NCBI RefSeq assembly: GCF_032452875.1
Contig: NC_083882.1
Coordinates: 60,899,614 to 60,963,613, forward strand
Source of the DNA: Bos javanicus
Taxonomy: Eukaryota > Chordata > Mammalia > Artiodactyla > Bovidae
Reading direction: 5' to 3'
Length of the DNA stretch: 64,000 bases
Shown here: positions 12,920 to 24,900 of the stretch, piece after piece
Layout of the letters: each line of letters opens with the position of its first letter
Position numbering within the stretch: the first letter of the stretch is position 1
Made by a program: the position numbers and the translations under genes
The notes under the pieces: model-generated
Told to the model about the DNA's origin: nothing
What the model saw: the letters and a program-made list of their open reading frames with translations, nothing else
Databases searched by the model: none

Positions 12920-13840
12920 TGCATTTTATATACATAATCTTTACACTGATGAAGTGGTCATGTACTTTGGCAAAACATTTCAAGGAAATGAATTTGGCTG
13001 AAATCTTTTAGGAAAGCAAACTGAATGATGCTACAAAGATCTTAAGGCAGTTTCTAAAACAGAAATCCCACTGTGACCAGTTCTAGGAGCTTTGCCAGGG
13101 TATAAGATACAGAGCTCACTCCAGCAACATCTTTGAGAATTCTGAGTTAGGAAAGCAAAATTTCATAGGCAAGATGGTGAAAACAAAGCAGAGTTTCTCT
13201 TGTGGTGCTCAGTCCTTCCTTGGAGAATCTGTAGCTAGAGGGGAAAAGGAAGAAAAAGAGAGAACTATAAATGCAGATGGAAAATACAGAAGAAAGAGAA
13301 CTGGAGAGAAAGAGAGAATAGGAATTAAAATGTGAATTTAAAAATTTAAATTCTTAGTGGAGAGGCTACAGTTCATAAGTGTAACTTCTAGAAGAAGGCT
13401 GTTACTTTAAAAAAAAAAAAACAACGAAAACTTATGGAAAGCTCAGAGTTTGTATTTCAAGTGGGGAATATAGAAAACACTACATTCCATTAATCAACTT
13501 TTATAACTGAAATCACTCTAATTGCCATATACTGTTTTTTGAAGCAAGGAAGGGCTCTGTCAGCACACTTCTGGTCTACCTATATGTCAGCATATATTTC
13601 TAGGGAAATCTTCATCACTGCTGCCAACAATGTGACAGAAAGGGCCCAGAGATAAAAGTGACCTCTGGAAAAAATGACTATACATTCTTGATTAGAAGAA
13701 AATTCATTCAGGAAAGAAATCATTAAGAAATATTGTTTTTAAATATTAAGCAATTCCACTTACATATCCTATATAAATTTTTAATCCTAGATTGGTTTCT
13801 TATAGTGTATAAAGTATATATCTAATTAGTAGAGTAAATT
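12920..13840. other. No recognised feature; GA-rich patch 13240-13320
   Basis: Intergenic AT-rich sequence with a purine-rich low-complexity patch. Confidence 0.5.
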
Positions 13841-13849
13841 AACAAAGGA

Positions 13850-14345
13850 TGAATAAATTTAGGTTTAAGGACATGAAACTATTAGCAGATGACACCAAGA
13901 ACAAAACTTGGTGGAAAAAAGTCAACAAAACACAGTTTAAAAAACCTAAATATCCTTCAAGAGGTGAATGGATTAAACAAAATGTGGTACGTCCATACAA
14001 TGAAATTGTACTCAGCAATAAAAAGAAACCAACTGCTGACTGATACATGCCACAACACAGATAAATCACAAACATGAGGCTAAGTAAAAGTAACCAAAAA
14101 CAGGAGTCCATAGTGTATGATTCCATTTATACAAAATTCTAGAAATTGCAAAACTAATCTATAGGGACAAAATGCATATTTCATTGGTGCTGGAGTCAAG
14201 GATCAGATGTCTGCATCTTGACTGTAGTGGTGGATTCATAGGTATATACATTTGTCAAAATTCATTGACTTCTACATTTAAGTGGGCACTACTTATTTTA
14301 CAAATGCTATATATACCTCAATAGAGATGATTTTTTAAAAATAAT
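13850..14345 (+). repeat. Old L1 LINE 3' end
   Basis: The distal L1 part is recognisable in the order GAGGTGAATGGATTAAAC, GTGGTACGTCCATACAATG, ACTCAGCAATAAAAAG, then the tail with CTACATTTAAGTGGGC and ATACCTCAATAGAGATG. Small frames at 13849-14077 are ORF2 C-terminal debris. Confidence 0.75.
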
Positions 14346-14349
14346 AGAA

Positions 14350-15020
14350 AAAATAGATATGGGTTTAATTTTGCCATATTTTCCAAGATAAGTTAGCAAG
14401 CATTTAACATTTGCCATAACAGAATTAATGAGGTAGAGTTGCATGGTGGGGCCTATTTCCTGAATGCTTCACCTACTGATTGGTTCAGCTCTTTCACAAC
14501 TATTGGATAAGTGAGAGGTCCAAAATTCAACGGTTTCCTCCATCAGAAGGGAAAAGACTGAGGCATGGACATGAATTGGACAGTCAGTGTAGACGACTGC
14601 ACTGCAGCAATAGGTGGTCCGATAAAACAGCTTCTTACTCCAGTCTTGCTTTTGGATTGCGACTTTTCACATTTTATAGTGATATTAAAAGATGTCTGAA
14701 AGTACCAGCAGCATGTCACAGGATACAGAAGTGTAAGTCTGTCCAGCCATTTTTGACAAATATGCCAAATTGAAAGTTCTTCCAGATCTTTCAATCCTGG
14801 TCCCTGTCACCTCTGGATCCTGAATATTTTTTCTTTTGCTTTGAAATATTAGCCATCACATCACTGGGCAAAGAGCACACATAAAAAATGACCTATAAAA
14901 ATAGTATGTGTTCCTTTTATGAAAAGCAAGATAAATGTTATAAAATGAAACAGAATGTAAATTTAGGTTTTGACTACTACTATCTTCTTTCATTAAATAT
15001 ACACTTATAATTTTTGTGAT
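14350..15020. other. No recognised feature
   Basis: Intergenic. The 97-codon frame at 14480-14773 has no recognisable domain or context. Confidence 0.5.
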
Positions 15021-15023
15021 CTT

Positions 15024-15090
15024 CCCCATGCTGTAGTCCATGGGGTCACAAAGAGTAGACAAGACTGGACAACTGAATGGAACTGATTAT
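15024..15090 (+). mobile_element. BovB/Bov-A 3'-end fragment
   Basis: Short stretch with GTAGTCCATGGGGTCACAAA followed by GACTGGACAACTGAATGG and ACTGA units. Confidence 0.6.
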
Positions 15091-15094
15091 TATA

Positions 15095-16085
15095 TGACTA
15101 TGGGTAGTGATGAGAACTTTTCTAAATACATAGATTTATCTGTTCCACCGACAGTACTTTCCAAAGTCTCTGTAACATTATATGATTTGCTGATAGAAAG
15201 ATTATCAAACACATTTGGAAAAGCATCTTAATACCATAGGGAGGGGCAAAAAAATATAGTCATTCTTAAGTCATTTTCTCACAGGCACATTAGAAAAAAT
15301 ATTAGCTTCCTTGTTCTGTGACTGCTAGACATCTACTATAACATGGCAAGAAAAGTACCAAGTTTAACATAACTATTATTGGTATCAGTAAGTAGCCAGA
15401 AAGAATACTCTGAAATCACTTGAAAACTTATTGCAAGATTAATACTTCACTCAACAGATATCAAATTGAACACATTTTAATACCAGATGTTTCACTGGCA
15501 GCTGACAGAATTGAAATTCATGTGTGCTGCATGTAGAACAACAGATCCAAAGTTTGACACTCCTTATCAGATTTCACAAGAAATAAACTTTACATTCACA
15601 GTAGAAACCAGTGTTCTTGGCTCAAAATTCAAGGCACAAATAAGTAGCTCAAGCTAATGCAAAGATTCATTTTTCAAATAATTCTTTCAAACAACTGCTA
15701 AAAAGCACTGAGCCACAAGTAAACATAATAAAATGATATAATTACACTTAACATGAAATTCTTGTCTATGTCTAGTCAGTGGAGACTATGGATTAGAGAA
15801 TAACGTTATGTGCAGGCTACCAGACTGGGAAAGAATACCAAAAGAAGCAATCAATCCTTTATCTCTCAAAGCTTATAATTTTCTCAGAAAGAAAAAAATT
15901 TTTTAAAGTAAGAGATAAAAAAATAACTTTAAGGCACTTGTTATAAACTACTTCCTTCACAAGCACATATAACCCAGAGTCCATAAATGTCCCAAAGTAC
16001 ACTAGACAGAAGAGAGTTTCAAAAGTGAGCTAAATTAAAATATTCTTTTTCCCATGCATTCTCTCTATAGACAAGGACAGCTATT
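15095..16085. other. No recognised feature
   Basis: AT-rich intergenic sequence without credible gene signals. Confidence 0.55.
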
Positions 16086-16097
16086 TGTTCTGGGATA

Positions 16098-16241
16098 CAT
16101 TTTTGTTGTTGTTGTTGTTTTGGGGGGCGGGCGGCTAGGCCACATGGCTTGCAGGATCTTAGTTCCCTAACCAGGAATTGAACCGGCACCCCAGCAGTGA
16201 ACATGTGGAATCCTACCAACTGGACTGCCAGGGAATTCCCA
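16098..16241 (-). mobile_element. CHR-type SINE with perfect 12-bp target duplication
   Basis: The antisense element starts with a TTG-rich tail and ends at GCCAGGGAATTCCC. TGTTCTGGGATA flanks it at 16086-16097 and 16242-16253, so both insertion ends are exact. Confidence 0.85.
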
Positions 16242-16254
16242 TGTTCTGGGATAG

Positions 16255-16770
16255 ATTCTCTATCAGAAGAAATTTGGTCATGTTGTCATCAACTGAAAAA
16301 TGGCCAAAACTTCTCTAATCACAAAGAGAACTCTGTTTCTCCACTCCCTTGAATCTGGGCTTGGCCATGTATCTTGTTTGGATAATGGGATGTTGGCAAA
16401 GAAGATGTAAGCAGAGGTTTGAGAAGTGCTTACCTCATGTTTGCCTTCTTTTGCTGCTTTTGGAACCCAGCTGCCATGTGAAGAAGCACAGATTGTCCTG
16501 CTACTAATAAATGCTGGAGGCACATGGATTGATCACCCCCATTAATTTAAAATATGTGTTTGAGGCCATCTGGGATCAATCGGCCAGAAGTAGTCCACTC
16601 AGCTAACTGCACTCATATGTAGGATCTTTGGTAAGACCAGAATAAAAACCAACCAGTGGAACTTAATCCAAATTGTCACCCTACAAAATCATGCCGAATA
16701 ACTGTCTGTTGTTTTCAGCCACTAGGTTTTGGCCTGATACACAGAAAATGCTAATTGATCTACATACTAA
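16255..16770 (+). repeat. MLT1-like LTR (ERVL-MaLR)
   Basis: The later block GTCTGTTGTTTTCAGCCACTAGG and the earlier GGGCTTGGCCATG and GCTGCCATGTGAAGAAGC blocks follow MLT1 order. Old, non-coding LTR debris. Confidence 0.6.
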
Positions 16771-16857
16771 CATGTAAACCAAGGTATAATTAAAACCTTT
16801 GATCACTAGACAAATTCCAACTGGTGTTTGTCCATCCTTTCTATGAGTCTTCCCTGG

Positions 16858-17060
16858 GACTTCCCTGGTGGCTCAGAGGTTAAAGCGTCTGCCTGCAATG
16901 TGAGAGACCTGGGTTCGATCCCTGGGTCAGGAAGATTCCCCTGGAGAAGGAAATGGCAACCCACTCCAGTATTCTTGCCTGGAGAATCCCATGGACAGAT
17001 GAGCCTGGTGGGCTACAGTCTATGGGGTCGCAAAGACTAGGACACGACTGAGAGATTGAT
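16858..17060 (+). mobile_element. Bov-tA SINE with 13-bp target duplication
   Basis: Well-preserved copy from GGACTTCCCTGGTGGCTCAG to GGACACGACTGAGAGATTG. TTTCTATGAGTCT occurs at 16838-16850 and 17074-17086, marking a relatively recent insertion. Confidence 0.95.
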
Positions 17061-17089
17061 CTCCTGTTTCCTGTTTCTATGAGTCTGGT

Positions 17090-18555
17090 TTCCTCAGACC
17101 CTGGTGCAAATGGATAGACTAAGGCATAGAAGAAGTAGATCTACAATACCTGCAGCTAAAGTTGATATCAGAACTAGAAACAAAATCCAGAAATGCTAGA
17201 ACTACTGGATCACCTGAAGACTGGTCTCACATCAGGAATGATATTTAAATATACTTACAACTGATAAAGCATGAACAATTAAGATAAATCATAGCCTTAG
17301 CAGTTGGGCTGAGTTTTAGAGGGCCCCTGACATTCCGGGAGTTTAATTCATGGATCTTGAAGAGATTTGAAGGGAGGAGCCAAGACTTTGGGGCACTTGG
17401 TAAGCTCCAGAGAGTCTGCTGGGTACCAATCAGTACAAACAACATTTCGGCATTTAAATAATTGGTACAACCATGCCAGTGCACAGAAATTATCCCCAAA
17501 CACAACTAGTAAATGTTCAAAAATGTAAGCATTATTCATAATCTCACTGTTTCACTTAGTAAATTAAAATGTTCTAATTTCTTTGTTTACTTGTTTGTTC
17601 TAGAAACCAAGATTTGGTTCCTGGCTTTACTGCCTTTTTATTGGAACAATTGACCCTTAAACCCCATAGTTATGGCTTAAGATACCAAGACTTCTCTCTC
17701 TGAAAGGTACAATAGAAGAAATGTAGTAAGCAAGCTGTCCGTGAGATACTACAAGTTGTTTCAAACCTTAAAAAAAAAAAAAAAAACTTGCTCATTTCTA
17801 CTATTTCTTCCTAAAGCAAGAGGGGGCTCCAGGAATAAGTAGAAACAGCTAAATTCTCCAAAACCAGTATTTCCAAAGATAAGCAGATAATAAGAAACAA
17901 GCGTTATGAGCTCAGAGTTTAAAATCAGCAATTTTTCAAAAATTTCATAAATCCACTTAGGAGTCCTGGAAAAAGTAGCTAAAAATGTGCTTTTAACTGC
18001 CAAGGAAAAGAAGAAAAAAAATCATCCATTCCTATTCCCCACCCCTAGTTTTTTTCATTAAAATACTGAATTCAAGAAGTTCATCAAACAGAGATTATTC
18101 CTCAAGGGCAGGAATTAATATTCCCAGGAATAACCTGTATTATTTCCAGAGACAACTACCATAAGAATATAACATTTAATCTCTGTAGAATTCAATAGTT
18201 TACATAGCTCAGTTCTCTTACAGAGACAGACTGCTTGGCTTGAATCTCAACAGTTCTCAAACTGTTTTCATCTGAAAAGCTAGATATTCAATGGAGAAAG
18301 AGAGAGAGAGAAGAAAAGGAATTGAAGGATAAGAAGAAAAAAGAGAAGAGAAAGAGGAGAAATGGAGCTGGAGATAAAACCTATCCCCTGTTATTAAATA
18401 TCCCATGATGCAATTACCATGAAATCATTCACAAGCCACACAGAGATCAGGAGTTCAGGAGAGTATGTTGTCTTAAGGACAGGTGAAAGGCTTGAGTGAT
18501 GATAGGGTTAAGAGAGATTAGAGAGCTGAAGGCAAGTCCTTCAGGTAATAAAAAG
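17090..18555. other. No recognised gene; A18 tract (17769-17786) and GA-rich patch (18298-18360)
   Basis: Intergenic. Low-complexity A and GA runs only. Confidence 0.5.
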
Positions 18556-18560
18556 AGGTA

Positions 18561-18911
18561 CAGTTGGGCCTCCATATCCATGGATTCCACATCCTTGGAT
18601 TCAACCAACCATGGATCAAAAATATTTGGGGAAAAAAAATTCTAGCAAATTCCAAAAGAAGCAAAACTTGAATTTGCCACACGCTGACAACGATTAACGT
18701 AGCACTTACATTGTATGCACAACTCTGACCACAACATTTACATTGTATTAGGTATTATAAGTAATCAAGGAATGATTTAAAGTATATAAGAGGGTGTGTG
18801 TAGATTATATGCAAATACTACACCATTTTATACAAAGGACTTAAGAATTATTGGATTTGGTGTCTGATGGGAGTCCTGGAACCAATCTCTCGTGGATACT
18901 AGGGACTAAAT
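18561..18911 (-). mobile_element. MER2-like Tigger DNA transposon (non-autonomous, near full length)
   Basis: Starts CAGTTGGGCCTCCATATCC and ends GTGGATACTAGGGACTA, the two imperfect inverted ends, with TA on both sides. Internal GCAAATACTACACCATTTTA and TTGTATTAGGTATTATAAG match MER2. Length about 350 bp fits. Confidence 0.8.
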
Positions 18912-18914
18912 ATA

Positions 18915-21900
18915 TAATTATCTTGATCACCAAAAACCAAATGAAAAGGTACAGGAGTCTGATTACAATAGGAGAGCAGAGAACTAATGTGCACCACTTT
19001 GTCATGAGCTGCTCAAGCAATATTTATCATCTAAAACAATTTGCTATATGAATAGGCAAAGCTAAGGTCAGTATATAGCCACTACATTATTGATAATAGT
19101 AAAATGACTAATGTTTGCTAAACTGTAGAGAACAGCAAATAAATTATTTTCAAAATTTATTTCTTACCCCACTAGATTTATTTTTAACATATTATATTGG
19201 AAAAGACTGCAATAGCATTTAAAATTAAAATCTCTTTATTTAAAAACAGCTACTATTGTGAAGCTAGTTTTAAAAAAAATAGTAACTTTTTAAAAAATAT
19301 TATATTCAGGAAGATATTAGTTTTATTTAAAATTAAATAAATAAAGCAATCTAAAAATTAGACATCATACTGAATGAACAAGAAAACTATGCACAATGAT
19401 TTAACAGCTTATGGTGCAGACACAAAATCATGCAAAATATAAAAGAATAATAAAAAACTAAGTAGTGACACTAAGGAAAAGCTAATGATATTATGATCAG
19501 GAAAAAACACAACTCAGATTATAAATATATTATAATTATAATGAGGTAGGATAACAATGCATAGGAAAAAAGGAGTTAGAATAACAAAACACCCCCTCGC
19601 CTTTTCTCTATTCTATATATTGAGAATATTATTTTAGTTTAAAAAATATTTTAAATAACTCCTTGGGCCTTAACTATGTAACTATTATTCTTTTTGTTAT
19701 TGATCATATGCCCTCATGGTTGCATGTGATCATTAAATTATACTCTGAAATATAAGCATGAAATAAACAGACTTCAATAGTACTTTTAAAAAATATATGA
19801 AAGCATCTGCACAGCCTCTACAAAAGCAATGAATAAATACTTTGGTCAACCTCATCAAGATAAAGGCACAATTCAAATGATTCCAGAACCTCTTACAATT
19901 TGCTGGAATGCATGGGGCACACCACATCCCCTTGAGTTTCCCATGTCATTAAGTAGTAGCACAAGACAGGCTTAAGTATGAAGCTTATCTTCCCCTAGTA
20001 TGAATACAAATGATGACTCTTTTCTCAGCTGTGTATGACTTTCTTTTAAACCACTTCACACGGATAAGAAGCAGACATCAACCACTTTATCCAATCAAGG
20101 AAAATTATATGTAAGTTTTGATTTGGAAATGAACAGACAACCTAAGTGGCCAAAACTATGAAAAATATACAACTACTTCTCCCACACTCTATTGCCACAT
20201 GATCTCCATTTCACGGACAGAGTCAATACATTCTCCTAAAAAAATAATGATTTTCTTAAATTAAATAAAAAATAAACACTCTTCTCTGAGAACCTAAGGA
20301 AGAAATGAAAAATAAGCTTTCAGCACAAATATGTTTACAGTACTAATAGTGATGTAGACAGTAGCAAACTCTATGACCATGTCTGTGCATCTGCTAAATG
20401 GTAGCTGGCTACAATGCACACAGCCTAAATTTACCACCTAGGCTTCCCTGGAAATTACTAATTATAACTTCCACTGGAAGTTATTAAAATATGATATTAA
20501 TATGCAAATGATACAAATTATAAGATAATCAGTTTGTGTTATAGCCACAAGCGTAAACACCACAAAAAGCAAATTCTGCTTATTCTGATTCATCTGACTT
20601 GAACTTCTTGCTCTTGTTATCTGCCAGTTAGAAAACTAAGCATCTCCTATAATTAGAATTTGTTTTGAGGTGAGAATGGAACTAAATTTAAAATTAAAAT
20701 GTTATTTTATTTAATAGCAAAACTATACCTCACCCCCAATTTTTCATTTGACCATCCACTGATTTAAAAGATTGGACCTATGGTAACATTCGACTTGATA
20801 AGAATATAGGCTTCTTTTCCTTTTTTAAGTGAAATTGAATCACTAAGTTGTACTTTCCATTAAATGACCCTAGAGCTGCCTATAATACTGTCCTTGAATA
20901 TCTACCATGGAATCATCTTTCTGGTGAGAGTTTTATTACAAGATGCTTTTAAAACTACTCTGTGGGGGCCAAGAGGTTTATTTCTCCTATGACATATAGT
21001 CAGGTTTTGACAAAGAGCATGAGTAGATTGCAATAAATACTTAGTTAAATAATGTTAGTTTCGAATTTTTAAAAAGCAGAAAAACATAATTACTGAGAAA
21101 TGGCTCTACATGAGCAGTGAAAAAAGAAATGTTTGTTTTATGTACTAATTCTGTAGGGGTCAATCTGTACAAATTATTAGTCCCTCTTATTTTTAAGGTA
21201 AAGTTTTATTCTAATAGAAAAAAATAATTAATGATTATTTAATGTCACAGAAACTATCCAGTTGATACCTTAAACCAAATTTAAGATCAAGATCTAAAAT
21301 AAAAGTTACAATTTGAGTCATATATTTATATTCAAATGTGTACATAAAGTAACTTTTCTTCTGCAAACATATAGCTCTTCCAGGGAAATAGGCTTTTAAA
21401 TTGTCAAACTCTATTCTGAGAACATTCACACACACCCATTAGACTATTTAGTGTGTATTTTTAAAGGCTCTAAATATAGGTAATGTTATATAATATGAAT
21501 TTATTTTAAAATTTCAGAAATACAACCTACTTAATGTAATATCATGTTTCTAAATTACATTCTCTTGTTAGGTATAGATAAATCTGATATATTTTCAGTG
21601 CAATTGGCTTCTGTTTAAGGACTTCTGAATGAACCACACAAAACATTTTGCTGTTACCTTCAGTCTCTTCCAGAAATTATAAATAAATATATGTATTTTC
21701 ATTTCCAATATCTAATGAGGTAAAAAAAATTGTAAGAGTCCTCTCCTTCTTCACAGTAAATAATGAGCAACTCAGCTATTTGGCTAAAAATCGTCAAATA
21801 TTAACTATGTATTTTGCTAATTTAGGCTAAACTATACCTTTTAAAAGTTTCAAATACTTTCAGGAAAAATTGTGAAGGGAAAACCATGTTAGTTTTAAGA

Positions 21901-24900
21901 AATCACATAAACCATGGCTTTGTTTGCTTTTAAGTGTGCAGAATGTCCTATTGCTAAGGGACAGGAATAGCTGCAATTTGCTCAAGTAAAAAGAGAAAAA
22001 AAAAGAAGAAAATCCCACAAAATAATGGTTTTATAATGAAAGGTATTTCCCTGACAGGATAGATAGTACTTGAAAACTCCCCAAATTTAAAAAGAATCTA
22101 GGATGCGTTTCATACTAGTGACTTTTAAGAAGCAGAATTGAATCAGTGATCTCACAATGCCAGACATCAACTTGGCTTTTTTTTCTTCCTTTAACTGACC
22201 CGACCAATTGTTTTGTCTTCAAATCAGAAGCAGCTTCAATTAAAAATAATGGTTGTTTGACTTGAATGAAGACTAAAATCCAAGGTCTCTAACGTATGTT
22301 CTGAAACACTCAGAAAATAAAAAATGATGTTCCTGAAGATAAATCTCATAGAAGTTTGAGTTGTTCTGAAGAAGTTAAAGCTAGATGTAGAAAGCTAAAC
22401 ATGTTACTACAACCGAACTTCAAATGTGACAGCCTTAATTCCAAGAGAAAGAAATCAAGACAGCATCTTGAAAGCAAATAGACATTTGAGCAAACACTTA
22501 TGTGATCTAAGCAATGCAGACAGAAGGCATCTCAGAAATATTCTGAACAGCGGCCTCAACTGCCCTGATTTAGATATGTAATTGACGCAGTCTCATCTGG
22601 CTTGCCTAGGTAGCTAGTCCATAAGAAGCACAATCTTTTTTACATTTATTCAAAGAACTCCGGTCTTTACTCAAGTCAAAATCTGAAAATGCACCATCAG
22701 TGACACTCATATTAGTCCCAAGGAAAAAGGAACATACAGATGTGCTTAACAACTGTTTTTTGTGGAACAAAAAACCATGGTCCTAGAAAAAAATCTACTT
22801 TGGCATTAAAAAATACAATTATTGTTTACTGTTTCACAGATGTTTATTATTTCTGTCAAATCTTTGCCTCTCTCCTCCTGAGTTATAATCACATGTTATC
22901 GAATAGAAGAAATATAAATTCTGGGAATTAAAATAAGTAAATACTCTTTGTAGAGGTGATTACTGTTTGAAAGCACTGAAAATTATTATTATATGAACAA
23001 GAATCCTGAAAAATTGGCCAGTTGAATCTGGTCCCATTTACTATGCAGTTTAAATAGAAGCTATTACAGAAATGGAAGCACTTTACAGACACGAGATAGA
23101 ATTTATAAAAAATATTAATAACGCATGATACCTTGGCAATTTATTCTCTAAAGAGAAATCAGACCCAGTCACACATATAGATTCTAGTGGGAAGAGAGGG
23201 GGTAATAGTAATAATAAACAAGAATCAATCTTTCCTTAATTCAAAAATCCTTCTAGGTAGACTGTGATTCTCTGAAGTGTTAGTCCATTTAGAGACTGGA
23301 ATGCAAGCACAGCCCAGCCACTTAATGAGAGCTTAACAAACCTCTTTTGAAAAAAATAATTGGTGAAAGAAAAGAAGTTATTCTAATTTTAGCCCTGGAT
23401 GAGGAACCAACAAACAGCGCCTGAATTAAATGTGTCCCTTTCACAATTCCAAACAGTTTTATAAACCTGCAAATGTTCATAATAAAACATGGTGTTGTCT
23501 TCGAATTTCAACCCCTCTAGTTAGGGCTGAAGTTAGTCACAAAGGGACCAATCTAAAAATAGGCCCTGGTGAGTGAGAGGACCGGAGCCTGCCTGCTCTG
23601 TCAGCTCCCCTTGCCAACAGTGAATGGAAAACTCAGGTGATGTCTCCTCCTGTGTAGACATTTCCCCTTAAGCAAGTAAAATGTAACAGCCAAAGCAGAA
23701 CTTCAGCAGCCTGAGGACTATCGCACGAGCCATTTAAAAAGTTGGTAAATCAGTTGCTTTGTCCAGGAATGGAAATGAGTGCATTGCTTCTAACAACATG
23801 CTTTTAAAGTAAACTACAGTCAAAACTGTTTGCCCTTAATTTTCTTCATTATGTTCCTAATAACAACGGTGGCATCAAAGCAAGATTTTTGCTATTATAC
23901 TCCCAGCTCATTCCACACTGGGGTTGTTTCTACACAGTAATAAAGCATCTGGGTGAAAAAAAAAAGGGAAATACACAACTAATCATCCAGCTGTTTCTAA
24001 AATCCCAGCTGTTCCGTAATAGGCAGAAAATAACCTAACCATAATAACTGAACCTAACAGTCTCACATTTCAGGTGATCATAAAAGCTTTCTGGGTATGC
24101 ACTGGCATGACCTGATTTATAAAATGGGAAGACATCTACCTAGATCATACAAAAAAAGCTTTCCCTGAGAAATCTGTGAACCTGGGATGGCAGAAGCATT
24201 CCCAATTTGGGCTTTTGTTGAAACAAAAGCAAGGGGGTGCCAAGCATTTCACATGTTGATCTCTGCTGTTTAAAAGCAACAGGCCTAATAACTGAGGGGG
24301 GAAACTCAAAGAGGAAACTAAAAAGGAAAGCTTTGAACAGTTTATCTGGAACCAGTTTATACTTGGTTGGAACTTATATTAGAATCTTCTATTTCCTTTT
24401 CAAATTCTTTAGGGATGCAGTAAAATTTTTGAAAGTCGAATGACTTTCTAATCTCTCTTGCAAAGCTTATAACGTAACTACAGCTTTACATAACAGAAAC
24501 AAACAAACCAAAAAAAAGTGTTTCCAGCATATTATTTTCAGCTTATTTTAGCAATGACAGCAGGATTTATCCCATGCTAGACTGATCTCCAACAGTGATA
24601 CCATGAACAAACAAAAGAGAAACAGTAATTCCTAAGTAACCTTTCCCCTCCAAAGAGTCACTTTAGTCCCTTGAATGCGTAAATATACTCTGGTGACACA
24701 AGACAATTCTCACCTTAAAATACTGTACATTACTTCATCTTCATCTGTCCAATCTAACCCTTTCTCCACTGTTTGTCACACTGCCTTGCAGCTTGTGAAG
24801 TATGTGAATTCTAGTAGTGAAATAACACCTCTTCTCTGTGGATGAGCAGCAGCTAAATCAGCAAGGAGCATATGACAGCAGCAAGGAGTTCTAATTTTGT

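Noticed and set aside
16858..17060. tRNA-like box A/box B sequence in Bov SINEs
   Set aside because: Bov-tA is tRNA-derived, so promoter boxes are expected; no copy folds into an obvious intact tRNA gene.
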